NCBI GenBank assembly: GCA_947460345.1
Contig: CANHGM010000020.1
Span: 1 to 57,751, forward strand
Reading direction: 5' to 3'
Length of the DNA stretch: 57,751 nucleotides
Source of the DNA: Bacteroidota bacterium
GTDB taxonomy: Bacteria; Bacteroidota; Bacteroidia; UKL13-3
Made by a program: the position numbers and the translations under genes
Part shown: piece by piece, positions 1-7,999 of the stretch
Layout of the letters: each line of letters starts with the position of its first letter
Numbering within the stretch: position 1 is the first letter of the stretch
The notes under the pieces: model-generated
Database searches by the model: none
What the model was told of the DNA's origin: nothing
The model's input: only the letters and a program-made list of their open reading frames with translations

Positions 1-122
1 ACAGCTCTTTCAACAAATATAATTTTGCCATCGTGCTTTCCAATGCTTTTACCTTCAGAGCCACTTCTTATAATTTCAATGTCTGAAAATATTTGCCCAT
101 TCTTTTTATTTTTTCTTCCCAT
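1..122 (-). CDS. rlmD: 23S rRNA (uracil-C5)-methyltransferase, N-terminal fragment
   Basis: The reverse strand opens with ATG at 122-120 and stays open to the window edge (about 40 codons). The peptide starts MGRKNKKNGQIFSDIEII and continues with a SGSEGKSIG...KIIFVERAV stretch. This matches the start of the RumA/RlmD family: a basic N-terminus, then a TRAM-type beta-barrel RNA-binding segment with the 'GSEGKAIA' signature. The family methylates a uridine of 23S rRNA using SAM. The catalytic domain lies outside the window, so the subgroup (RlmD versus RlmCD) is not resolved. The gene is divergent from dcd. Confidence 0.7.
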   Translation of the reverse strand, partial: MGRKNKKNGQIFSDIEIIRSGSEGKSIGKHDGKIIFVERA

Positions 123-217
123 GCTTACTAAAAATCTTTTGCAAAAAACGCTAATAATATGGTAATATAGTTTAAATCTTTCATTTTTGTACCTTTAAAA
201 AAAGAAATACATTTAAA

Positions 218-754
218 ATGATACTAACTGACGTACAAATTTTAGAAGAAATAGCCAAAGGTACAATTCTAATAGAACCATATAGAGCTGAGTGTTTGGG
301 AACAAATAGTTATGATGTGCATTTAGGGAGATATTTAGCTACATATACAAATAGAGTTTTGGATGCTAAGGTTCACAACAAAATAGAAGAATTTGTTATA
401 CCTGACGAAGGTTTTGTTCTTCAACCAGGAACCTTATATTTAGGAGTTACAGAAGAATATACAGAAACACACGCTCATGTCCCTTTTTTAGAAGGAAAGT
501 CTTCAACAGGCCGATTGGGAATAGATATTCATGCAACAGCAGGTAAGGGTGATGTGGGCTTTTGTAACACTTGGACTCTTGAAATTTCTGTCTCTCAACC
601 TGTAAGAATATATGCAGGCATGCCCATTGGTCAACTTATATATTTTGTTATAGCCGGAGAAGTAAAAAACATGTATAATACAAAGAAGGATGCTAAATAT
701 AACAAACGCACGGTAAAACCTGTAGAAAGTATGATGTGGAAAAATAAATTTTAA
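218..754 (+). CDS. dcd: dCTP deaminase
   Basis: 178 residues, normal length for Dcd. It deaminates dCTP to dUTP, feeding thymidylate synthesis. The core motif EGKSSTGRLG (residues 92-101) carries Arg99. The catalytic Glu is Glu122 in WTLEIS; the 23-residue spacing between them equals that of the E. coli enzyme (R115/E138). The conserved HATAGKGDVGF segment lies between. A near-consensus -7 element (CATTTTTG, 182-189, 7 of 8) precedes it. The stop codon overlaps the next gene's ATG (TAATG), suggesting coupled translation. Confidence 0.93.
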   Translation: MILTDVQILEEIAKGTILIEPYRAECLGTNSYDVHLGRYLATYTNRVLDAKVHNKIEEFVIPDEGFVLQPGTLYLGVTEEYTETHAHVPFLEGKSSTGRLGIDIHATAGKGDVGFCNTWTLEISVSQPVRIYAGMPIGQLIYFVIAGEVKNMYNTKKDAKYNKRTVKPVESMMWKNKF

Positions 755-1242
755 TGGGAATTAAACATATTTACACGCCTCTTAAAATACACCGACTAAA
801 GTTTTTTTATGTTGTATTGGTCCTTTCGACTTTATCATGCAATAAAAATAGACAACCAAGCGATGATATAATTCCTTTTACAACAGTAGATAAATATTAC
901 AATACAACTTTCCCTGGGTTGGTAATTCTAAATAACCCGGGAGGGTGGATAATTGATAGCTCTGCGGGAACCAAAGGGATTTTTATAATTAAAAACTATA
1001 GTAATGAGTATAAAGCTTTTGATTTAAATTGTTCATACCGCCCTTTAGACGCTTGCTCAAAACTAACAGTAGACAGTAGCGGTCTTTTTTTAAAATGTGG
1101 TAAATACCTTTCAAATACTTGGCAACCTTGTTGCGATAGTAGATTTGGAATAGATGGAATACCAACAAAAGCTCCCGCAACAAGAGTTTTAAGACAATAC
1201 CAAGTCACATTTGATGGAGTAATACTGCATGTTTTTAATTGA
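754..1242 (+). CDS. Rieske-like lipoprotein
   Basis: 162 residues. The N-terminal hydrophobic segment ends in a lipobox (LSTLSC, Cys29), so it is probably a lipoprotein. The remainder resembles small Bacteroidota proteins usually labelled Rieske [2Fe-2S]-like: an 'AFDLNCSY...C' loop (Cys93, Cys101), Cys115, then CCDSRFGIDG (Cys126/127) and a closing LRQYQVTFDGVILHV strand. The usual Cys-x-His pairs are not present: Cys93 is followed by Ser-Tyr, and no His lies near Cys126/127, so cluster binding is doubtful. The start codon overlaps the dcd stop, but a functional link to dcd is not obvious. Confidence 0.6.
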   Translation: MGIKHIYTPLKIHRLKFFYVVLVLSTLSCNKNRQPSDDIIPFTTVDKYYNTTFPGLVILNNPGGWIIDSSAGTKGIFIIKNYSNEYKAFDLNCSYRPLDACSKLTVDSSGLFLKCGKYLSNTWQPCCDSRFGIDGIPTKAPATRVLRQYQVTFDGVILHVFN

Positions 1243-1277
1243 CAAAAATCATGTACTAATCAATAATACTTTTTCAT

Positions 1278-1285
1278 TAAATTTG
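1278..1285 (+). promoter_or_regulatory. -7 promoter element of pckA
   Basis: TAAATTTG is an exact match to the Bacteroidota -7 consensus TAnnTTTG, followed by GC as is common. It lies 25 nt upstream of the pckA ATG. I see no TTG -33 box at the right distance. Confidence 0.6.
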
Positions 1286-1310
1286 CACACAAAATAGAAA
1301 ACATTTTATA

Positions 1311-2927
1311 ATGAATACTAAAACCTCTACTCCATATGGCAGTTTGTTGATTGAGCGTGTTATTAATGCTGTTTCGACATGCCATAACAATTTAACATCA
1401 GAGCAACTTGTTGCTCTAGCATTAGAAAGAAAAGAAGGCGTATTAGCAGATAGCGGTGCTTTGTGTGCCGATACTGGCGAGTTTACAGGCCGCTCTCCCA
1501 AAGATAAATTTTCTGTTTGTGACAGTACTACCGAAAATGTAGTTTGGTGGGGAGATGTTAATTTTAAATTTGAGCCATCAAAATTTGATGCTTTGTTAGA
1601 AAAAATGATCACGCATCTAAATGGAAAAACTGTATTTGCTAGAGATTGTTATGCTTGTGCTGATCCAAAATACAGATTAAATGTTAAGGTTATCACAGAA
1701 ACTGCATACTCAAATATATTTGCAAATAATTTGTTTTTAAGACCAACAGAAAGTGAACTTGATACTTTAACTAATGATTGGGTTATATTAAACTTGCCTT
1801 CTTTTAAAGCAGAAGCTTCTGCTGACGGAACCCGTCAACACAATTTTAGTATAATAAATTTTACCAAAAAAATATATATAATTGGCGGATCTGGTTATAC
1901 GGGTGAAATTAAAAAAGGGATATTTACTGTTTTAAACTACAGCTTACCGCATGAGCACAATGTGCTATCAATGCACTGTTCAGCTAATATTGGAAAAGCA
2001 GGAGATACTGCTATCTTTTTTGGCTTGTCAGGTACAGGAAAAACAACACTTTCTGCAGACCCAATCAGAGCGTTGATTGGAGACGACGAGCATGGATGGA
2101 GCGATGATTCAGTATTTAATTTTGAAGGGGGATGCTATGCTAAATGCGTTGACTTAACTCGTGAAAAAGAGCCTGAAATTTTTGATGCAATTAAAGAAGG
2201 AGCTTTATTAGAAAACACAAGATTTATTCCTGGAACAAACACACCAGACTACACCAATATTAGTGTTACTGAAAATACTCGTGCAGCATACCCAATTTTT
2301 AACCTTAAAAACTTTGCTACACCGTCAATTGGTAAGGCTCCTAAAAATATTTTCTTTTTAACTGCAGACGCTTTTGGTGTTTTGCCTCCAATAAGTAGGC
2401 TAGATGTTGGTCAAGCGATGTATCACTTTATTAGTGGATATACAGCTAAAGTTGCGGGCACAGAAGCAGGCGTTACAGAGCCTCAAGCAACATTCTCTGC
2501 TTGTTTTGGAAAAGCATTTTTGCCTTTACACCCTGGTAAGTATGCTAAACTATTAGGTGAAAAATTAAATCTAAATCCTGACATTAAAGTTTGGTTAATT
2601 AATACTGGCTGGACAGGAGGACCATATGGTATAGGTTCTCGTATGAAGTTAAGTTTTACCAGAAGAATGATTACTGCAGCTCTTAATGGAGAATTAGATA
2701 ACGTATCATACGATAAACACCCGATTTTTGGAGTTAAAATTCCAGCAACTTGTCCTGAAGTTCCAGTAGAAATATTGAACCCTAGAAACACTTGGGAAAA
2801 TAAAGAATCATATGATCAAAAAGCCAATCATTTAGCAGAATTGTTTAATAAAAACATGAAGCAATATGAAGACGGTTTAGACGCTTCTATTTTAGAAGCA
2901 GCTCCTAAAGTTAACGCAACTGTTTAA
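1311..2927 (+). CDS. pckA: Phosphoenolpyruvate carboxykinase (ATP)
   Basis: 538 residues, standard for the ATP-dependent family. It interconverts oxaloacetate + ATP with PEP + CO2 + ADP, the entry to gluconeogenesis. Visible signatures are the substrate-binding TGRSPKDK (Arg61), the P-loop FFGLSGTGKTTLS (Gly238-Thr245), the acidic metal-binding GDDEHGW (Asp259/260) and the CSANIGKAGDTA strand. It has its own -7 promoter element and is followed by a strong stem-loop terminator, so it is probably monocistronic. Confidence 0.97.
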   Translation: MNTKTSTPYGSLLIERVINAVSTCHNNLTSEQLVALALERKEGVLADSGALCADTGEFTGRSPKDKFSVCDSTTENVVWWGDVNFKFEPSKFDALLEKMITHLNGKTVFARDCYACADPKYRLNVKVITETAYSNIFANNLFLRPTESELDTLTNDWVILNLPSFKAEASADGTRQHNFSIINFTKKIYIIGGSGYTGEIKKGIFTVLNYSLPHEHNVLSMHCSANIGKAGDTAIFFGLSGTGKTTLSADPIRALIGDDEHGWSDDSVFNFEGGCYAKCVDLTREKEPEIFDAIKEGALLENTRFIPGTNTPDYTNISVTENTRAAYPIFNLKNFATPSIGKAPKNIFFLTADAFGVLPPISRLDVGQAMYHFISGYTAKVAGTEAGVTEPQATFSACFGKAFLPLHPGKYAKLLGEKLNLNPDIKVWLINTGWTGGPYGIGSRMKLSFTRRMITAALNGELDNVSYDKHPIFGVKIPATCPEVPVEILNPRNTWENKESYDQKANHLAELFNKNMKQYEDGLDASILEAAPKVNATV

Positions 2928-2949
2928 ACAAACTCAATAACACAAATAA

Positions 2950-2979
2950 AAAAACTCCTTCATAATAGAAGGAGTTTTT
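2950..2979. terminator. Bidirectional stem-loop terminator
   Basis: A perfect 12-bp stem (AAAAACTCCTTC / GAAGGAGTTTTT) with a 6-nt ATAATA loop. T-runs on both strands let it serve pckA (plus) and the convergent gene at 3003-3380 (minus). Confidence 0.9.
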
Positions 2980-3002
2980 TTATTTAATAAATTTTTACGT
3001 CG

Positions 3003-3380
3003 TTAAATTTTAGTAATTCTTTTAATTGATTTATTAGCCACGCCATTAGCATAGGTAACAACCTCTAATAGGTAAACTCCTGCTGGAATTTCAGACAGGT
3101 CTAATTCGTAATGATTGTTAAAAGTAGTTTTATCATCACTAACAAAATCAATTACATCTTTTCCAATCATACTTCTAAAATGAATTTCTATTTGAGAAGC
3201 ATTTTTTTCAAATGCAACATCAATATTTAATACTTTTGGACAAGGATTGGGATAATAACTAACTTTAACAGAAGGGTCGATTGCAACAGCATTAAAACCT
3301 ATTGGCGAAGCTGCAACAAACAAGCATGGGCTAAAAGCCCACATCAAAAGCAGTAAAAAAAGTGCTTTATACCTTCTCAT
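3003..3380 (-). CDS. Stand-alone T9SS sorting-domain protein
   Basis: 125 residues. A signal peptide covers about residues 1-26. Nearly all of the remaining chain is a type A T9SS C-terminal domain: VSYYPNPCPKVLNIDV, a central beta-strand region, then LDLSEIPAGVYLLEV and a basic KSIKRITKI tail. There is no room for a passenger domain. CTDs direct cargo across the outer membrane and are normally removed or attached to A-LPS. In Porphyromonas gingivalis a small CTD protein (PorA) feeds a T9SS-linked signalling pathway. A comparable role here is only an inference from the domain layout. Confidence 0.8.
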   Translation of the reverse strand: MRRYKALFLLLLMWAFSPCLFVAASPIGFNAVAIDPSVKVSYYPNPCPKVLNIDVAFEKNASQIEIHFRSMIGKDVIDFVSDDKTTFNNHYELDLSEIPAGVYLLEVVTYANGVANKSIKRITKI

Positions 3381-3430
3381 TTAAATACGAATAAAAGCTA
3401 TAAAAAATAATTATCCAAATTATTTTTGAA

Positions 3431-4408
3431 TTAATTATTTGAAGAGGCTCTTTTTAATCTATCATTTATAGCAAAACCCAACCCTTCATTTGGTAAATAA
3501 ATTGCAAATATTCTTTCTATATTTCTTAGATTATCAATATCCCTCATTATTGAAAAAAGGTTTGCAGCGGCTTCTTTTAGAATGCCATTTTTAGACAATA
3601 AAAAAACTGAAGCTCTAGTCTCTATATTACCAGTAAAAGAGATTAATGCAGTACTTTCGCTATTATAATTCGCAAAAAATTCTTCTTTTGTCCCTAAATA
3701 CAAAGGCTTGACTGTAGCATAATGATTTTTTAACATACCGGGAGCATGAGGCTTGAAGGCTAAATCATTGTTATATGTTTTGGTTTTGCCAATTACTTTT
3801 TCTATTTCCTCTAAAGTTACACCACCATATCTGAGAATTTCAGGCTCGTTGTTTATAAAAGAAATAATAGTCGATTCTACTCCAACAGAGCAATTTCCAC
3901 CATCTAATATATATGGAATTTTTCCACCTAAATTATCTAGAACATGTTTTGAGTTAGTTGGTGATACATAGCCAAACAAATTTGCACTTGGAGCAGCTAA
4001 TGGGAAGTCAATATTTTGTAAAAGTTCTAGGGTGAGTTTTTGTGCAGGAATTCTTATTGCAACAGAAGGCAATCCAGATGTTACAACATCTAAAACAGTT
4101 TGTTTTTTGGGCAATAAAAAAGTAATTGGACCAGGAGAAAATCTATCTGCTAAATCATATATAAATTGATTGTTTACATATGCATATTTATGAAAATCTT
4201 CAATTGAAGAAACATGAATAATTAACGGATTAAACGAAGGCCTTTTTTTGGTTTCAAAAATTTTTAAAACAGCACTCTCGTTAAGTGCATTAGCAGCTAA
4301 CCCATAAACTGTTTCGGTAGGAATAGCAACAACTTCTCCTTTTTTTAATAGTTCAGAAGCTAAAGCAAAGTCTTGACCAACTTTAGTAATATATTTTTCT
4401 TTATTCAA
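3431..4408 (-). CDS. Threonylcarbamoyl-AMP synthase, Sua5 type
   Basis: 325 residues. The N-terminal YrdC/TsaC fold (about 1-200) makes threonylcarbamoyl-AMP from threonine, bicarbonate and ATP for the t6A37 modification of ANN-decoding tRNAs. Motifs are PTETVYGLAANA, the KKRPSFNPLIIHV binding segment (Lys55, Arg56) and PSANLFGYVSPT. A linker (HAPGMLKNHYA) leads to a C-terminal Sua5 domain, which distinguishes it from short TsaC. Translation apparently starts at TTG (4408-4406), only 4 nt after the stop of the sigma-54 regulator gene; no in-frame ATG gives the conserved N-terminus. It is likely cotranscribed with that regulator. Confidence 0.92.
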   Translation of the reverse strand: MNKEKYITKVGQDFALASELLKKGEVVAIPTETVYGLAANALNESAVLKIFETKKRPSFNPLIIHVSSIEDFHKYAYVNNQFIYDLADRFSPGPITFLLPKKQTVLDVVTSGLPSVAIRIPAQKLTLELLQNIDFPLAAPSANLFGYVSPTNSKHVLDNLGGKIPYILDGGNCSVGVESTIISFINNEPEILRYGGVTLEEIEKVIGKTKTYNNDLAFKPHAPGMLKNHYATVKPLYLGTKEEFFANYNSESTALISFTGNIETRASVFLLSKNGILKEAAANLFSIMRDIDNLRNIERIFAIYLPNEGLGFAINDRLKRASSNN

Positions 4409-4412
4409 TCGA

Positions 4413-5786
4413 TTAATCTAAGTCGTTTCTTTTTAAATTATATCGTTCAAGCTTATTGTATAAATGGCTTCTTTGAATATCAATTTCAAGAGCCGTCTTA
4501 GCCACATTCCAATTGTATTTTTTTAATTTCTCTTCGATAAACACTTTTTCTATATAGTCTTTAAAGTCTTGAAACTTGTCAAATTTGTCAACTATAGTTG
4601 CAGGTTTTGTGGTTTGAGAGGGTTGTCTAGTAGGTGTAGCATAGGCAATTACATCATCTTCAGTAATTTTTTGTCCCCCTAGTATTACAAGTCTTTCTAC
4701 CACATTTCTTAATTCTCTTATATTTCCTGTCCAATTCACTTTTTTCAATTCTTGCAAGGCCCCGGGTGTAAACATTTTTTTTGAAATTCCATGGTCTTCA
4801 CAAATTTCTATAAGAAACTTTTCAGCAATCATTGGTACATCTTCACTCCTTTCATTAAGTGTGGGCACATGAATGATGATAACGCTAAGTCTATGATATA
4901 AATCCATTCTAAAATTACCGCGTTCAATTTCTTGAACCAAATCTTTGTTAGTTGCTGCAACGATTCTAACATCAACACTTATATCTTTATCGCCACCAAC
5001 ACGAGTAATTTTGTTTTCTTGAAGAGCCCTGAGAACTTTTGCTTGTGCAGACAAACTCATATCTCCAATTTCGTCTAAAAAAAGAGTTCCACCATGAGCT
5101 TGTTCAAACTTTCCAATTTTTTGTTTATATGCAGAAGTAAAAGATCCTTTTTCATGGCCGAAAAGCTCGCTTTCAATTAATTCAGAAGGAATAGCAGCAC
5201 AGTTTACTTCAATTAACGGGCATAAAGCTCTATTACTCAATTCGTGAAGCCATCTAGCAACTAGTTCTTTTCCTGTACCATTTTCGCCTGTTACCAAAAC
5301 TCTAGCATCAGTTGGGGCTACTTTAGCAATGGTATCTTTTATTTTTCCTATAGAAGGACTTTCGCCTATAATTTCTCTGTTTTTTGAAACTCTTCTTTTC
5401 AAGACTTTTGTTTCAACAACTAAATGGTTTTTTTCACAGGCATTTCTAACTGCTACAACCAAACGATTTAAGTCTGGTGGTTTTGGTATAAAATCAAATG
5501 CACCTTTTTTTGTTGCTTCAACAGCTGTTTCTATATTACCATGGCCAGAAATAACTATTACAGGTATATCTATTTCTAGTTCATTAAGTTTTGTTAAAAA
5601 CTCTAAACCGTCAATTTTAGGCATTTTTATATCACATAGAATTGCATCATAGGTGTTTTGTTTTACTAATTCTAATGCAGCAAGGCCATCAGCGGCCTCA
5701 TCTACTATATAACTTTCGTATTCTAGAATTTCTTTTAAAGTTTGTCTTATAGATTTTTCATCATCTACAATAAGCAGTTTTGACAT
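4413..5786 (-). CDS. Sigma-54-dependent NtrC-family response regulator
   Basis: 457 residues in three parts. The receiver domain (1-120) has the acidic pair Asp8/Asp9 and phospho-acceptor Asp52. The AAA+ domain (about 138-370) has Walker A GENGTGKE (167-174), Walker B TLFLDEIGD (234-242) and arginine-rich sensor motifs. The C-terminal Fis-type helix-turn-helix has WNVAKTALEI...RSHLYNKLERY. The sigma-54 contact loop reads GSFTSA (214-219) rather than classical GAFTGA. By family, phosphorylation drives assembly and ATP-dependent opening of sigma-54 promoters. No cognate histidine kinase lies beside it. An exact -7 element lies 19 nt upstream of the ATG. Confidence 0.93.
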   Translation of the reverse strand: MSKLLIVDDEKSIRQTLKEILEYESYIVDEAADGLAALELVKQNTYDAILCDIKMPKIDGLEFLTKLNELEIDIPVIVISGHGNIETAVEATKKGAFDFIPKPPDLNRLVVAVRNACEKNHLVVETKVLKRRVSKNREIIGESPSIGKIKDTIAKVAPTDARVLVTGENGTGKELVARWLHELSNRALCPLIEVNCAAIPSELIESELFGHEKGSFTSAYKQKIGKFEQAHGGTLFLDEIGDMSLSAQAKVLRALQENKITRVGGDKDISVDVRIVAATNKDLVQEIERGNFRMDLYHRLSVIIIHVPTLNERSEDVPMIAEKFLIEICEDHGISKKMFTPGALQELKKVNWTGNIRELRNVVERLVILGGQKITEDDVIAYATPTRQPSQTTKPATIVDKFDKFQDFKDYIEKVFIEEKLKKYNWNVAKTALEIDIQRSHLYNKLERYNLKRNDLD

Positions 5787-5805
5787 GAGAAGTATATTAG
5801 GGGTT

Positions 5806-5813
5806 CAAATATA
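5806..5813 (-). promoter_or_regulatory. -7 promoter element of the sigma-54 regulator gene
   Basis: On the minus strand this reads TATATTTG, an exact TAnnTTTG match, 19 nt before the ATG of the gene ending at 5786. It is divergent from the MbnP promoter about 80 bp away. Confidence 0.55.
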
Positions 5814-5893
5814 ATGGTTGTCTACTATTTATGACACTAAATAATAAAAATAATTATGAAACAACTGTTACACAAATTATCGTGTCCATTGTA

Positions 5894-5901
5894 TAAATTT
5901 G
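5894..5901 (+). promoter_or_regulatory. -7 promoter element of the MbnP-like gene
   Basis: TAAATTTG is an exact TAnnTTTG match. Only 7 nt separate it from the ATG at 5909, so transcription should start at or next to the start codon (near-leaderless mRNA). Confidence 0.6.
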
Positions 5902-5908
5902 TATCGAA

Positions 5909-6655
5909 ATGAAAACACCAATAAAAATATTATTTGCTCTACTTTTAATTTCATCCTTTTATAGTTGTAAGCCAAAAAAAGTTTCGATTGGCAAAGGAAT
6001 GATAAACTTTAATATAGAGCATAAGTTTGGGAACAACTTGTTAGAGGTTGATCCAAACAAATTTTATAAGAATGCAGCAGATAACACGTTTAATACCTCT
6101 CTTTTAAAATACTATTTAAGTAATTTTATATTAACTAATGATAAAGGAGAAGAAGTTAAATTAAACAATTATGAGTTAATAGACATGTCTAAAAGCTCTT
6201 CATTAAGTTTTAAATATGATAATATTTTAAATGGAAAATTTAACAAACTTAAGTTTTGTGTAGGCGTTGATTCTGTTGCAAATTCAACAGGAGACCACAC
6301 AGGTGCATTAGACCCTGCAAATGGAATGGACTGGGGTTGGAACTTTGGATACCGTTTTTTTATGTTTGAAGGACAGTATAAGAAAAATGATACAACTGCG
6401 GCAACTTCATATACCTATCATATAGGAACAAATGAAAATTTATTTACTGTTGAGCTTCCTATAGACTTTGAATTGGTTGATAATTCAAAATCAATTACAA
6501 TGGTATTAGATATAGAAAAAGTATTAAATACTCCTAATAGATGGGATTTTTCTAAAAATGACTATAACCACAGTAGCAATGCCCAAGAAGTAAAAGACAT
6601 AAAACCTTTTATTGAAAATTTAAAAAGCAGCTTTAGCATAAATTCAGTAAAATGA
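5909..6655 (+). CDS. MbnP-like copper-binding lipoprotein
   Basis: 248 residues with a lipoprotein signal (SFYSC, Cys20). The mature chain matches the MbnP family: IEHKFGNN early in the domain (His38), TSLLKYYLSNFIL, the FCVGVDSVANSTGDHTGALDPANGM segment region, the aromatic DWGWNFGY patch (Trp142, Trp144) and YTYHIG (His171). In methanotroph MbnP one tryptophan is oxidised to kynurenine by MbnH and the protein binds copper through His and kynurenine. The immediate neighbour is an MbnH/MauG-type diheme protein whose ATG overlaps this stop, which strongly supports the pairing. Which Trp would be modified here cannot be told by eye. Confidence 0.82.
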   Translation: MKTPIKILFALLLISSFYSCKPKKVSIGKGMINFNIEHKFGNNLLEVDPNKFYKNAADNTFNTSLLKYYLSNFILTNDKGEEVKLNNYELIDMSKSSSLSFKYDNILNGKFNKLKFCVGVDSVANSTGDHTGALDPANGMDWGWNFGYRFFMFEGQYKKNDTTAATSYTYHIGTNENLFTVELPIDFELVDNSKSITMVLDIEKVLNTPNRWDFSKNDYNHSSNAQEVKDIKPFIENLKSSFSINSVK

Positions 6656-7767
6656 GTAAATTGATATATATATATATGTTTATATTGTTAGTTTTTTTTG
6701 CTACATGTAAAAAAGACCCAGCAATATATGTTGAAAATATATATAACCCCACTCCATACAAACTTACTTATCCTACAGGGGTATTGCCACCAAATATCCC
6801 AGCAGAAAACCCTTTAACCGTTGAAGGCGTTGAACTAGGAAGAAGGTTGTTTTATGACAAAAAGCTATCAGGAGATAACACCATGAGTTGTGCTTCTTGC
6901 CACGGGCAAGCATTTGCATTTACTGACAATAATAATCAATTTAGCAAAGGAATAACAAATGAATTTGGCAAACGAAACGCCATGCCAATTTTTAACCTTG
7001 CTTGGGAAAAAACTTTTTTTTGGGATGGCGGAGCACCTAATTTAGAATCGCAAATTGTTGGTCCACTGACATCTCCTATTGAAATGCATAGCAGTTTTGC
7101 TGATGTTGTTGAGAAGCTAAAAGCTGACCCTATATATCCTAAAATGTTTAAAAAAGCGTTTGGAAAAGATACAATAACAAGTGCATATATAATGAGGGCC
7201 ATTGCCCAATTTGAAAGAAGTATTGTTTCGTTTAATTCGTTGTTTGATAGAACATATAAGACACAAAAGCAGCGTGAGTATGCATTACAAAATCCAATTA
7301 CAAGACTAGATAGTGGTTTTTTAGTGTTTGCATTAGATTCTAGCCCGTCTCGCCCTAATTTAAGACCAGGCCACTGTTGGCATTGCCATGGTTTATCTCC
7401 ATCTACCGCTTTATTTACCGACCTTAGTTTTCATAATAACGGCTTAGAAGATGTATATGTAGATTCAGGTAGAATGAGAATTACATATAATGAAATTGAC
7501 AGAGGTTTTTTTAAAACACCAACGTTAAGAAACTTGGCATATACAGCACCATACATGCATGATGGAAGATTTAAAAACATAGAAGAAGTAATAGAGCACT
7601 ATTCAAGCGGGGTTCATTATTTGAATAACAAAGACGGTATTACTAGAAACGACTTTTCAAGACCGTTAAAGCTTAATGCAAGAGACAAGGAGAATTTAAA
7701 GATTTTTTTATTGTCATTATCTGATAGCTCACTTCTATACGAAGAAAAATACAAGTCACCTTTTTAA
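6652..7767 (+). CDS. MbnH/MauG-family diheme cytochrome c peroxidase-like lipoprotein
   Basis: 371 residues with a lipoprotein signal (ATC, Cys19). Two c-heme motifs are present: CASCH (80-84) and CWHCH (242-246). Between them are the features of the CcpA/MauG fold: FFWDGGAPNLESQ with a conserved Trp (Trp124) between the hemes, and GPLTSPIEM with an acidic residue near the active site (Glu144). Later comes TLRNLAYTAPYMHDGRF, where Met302 occupies a position that in this superfamily can ligate the other heme; MauG itself uses a Tyr ligand. Given the four-base ATGA overlap with the MbnP-like gene, its likely job is oxidative maturation of that protein rather than peroxide detoxification. An (AT)7 tract (6664-6677) lies in the signal-peptide codons. 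Confidence 0.85.
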   Translation: MSKLIYIYMFILLVFFATCKKDPAIYVENIYNPTPYKLTYPTGVLPPNIPAENPLTVEGVELGRRLFYDKKLSGDNTMSCASCHGQAFAFTDNNNQFSKGITNEFGKRNAMPIFNLAWEKTFFWDGGAPNLESQIVGPLTSPIEMHSSFADVVEKLKADPIYPKMFKKAFGKDTITSAYIMRAIAQFERSIVSFNSLFDRTYKTQKQREYALQNPITRLDSGFLVFALDSSPSRPNLRPGHCWHCHGLSPSTALFTDLSFHNNGLEDVYVDSGRMRITYNEIDRGFFKTPTLRNLAYTAPYMHDGRFKNIEEVIEHYSSGVHYLNNKDGITRNDFSRPLKLNARDKENLKIFLLSLSDSSLLYEEKYKSPF

Positions 7768-7876
7768 TGTGTTAACAAACTATTAGTTAATGAGTTTTTG
7801 CAAATGCAACCTTTTGTAATAAAACAGGAGTCTCATTGGTGTTTCTGGTAATTAAATATTAACACAAAAATGATTT

Positions 7877-7907
7877 TTTGTTTTTTAAATATTTAAATAT
7901 AGATTTG
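7877..7907 (+). promoter_or_regulatory. Promoter of the 1850-residue surface protein gene
   Basis: A TTTG -33 box (7877-7880), a 19-nt spacer and TAGATTTG (7900-7907) match the Bacteroidota TTTG-N19-TAnnTTTG consensus exactly. It is among the best promoters in the window. It predicts a leader of about 85 nt. Confidence 0.75.
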
Positions 7908-7933
7908 TAGCAAATTAATCAACATGGAACTAC

Positions 7934-7959
7934 TAGAAAGAGCTGTAATAGCCTTTCTA
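7934..7959 (+). promoter_or_regulatory. Hairpin in the 5' leader of the surface protein gene
   Basis: TAGAAAG (7934-7940) pairs with CTTTCTA (7953-7959), with a further GC/GC pairing inside after a bulged A. It lies between the predicted transcription start and the ATG at 8000. It may stabilise the long mRNA or affect translation; function is inferred only from position. Confidence 0.35.
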
Positions 7960-7999
7960 TTAATTTATAAATTCAACTTAATTAATCAACAAATAAACA

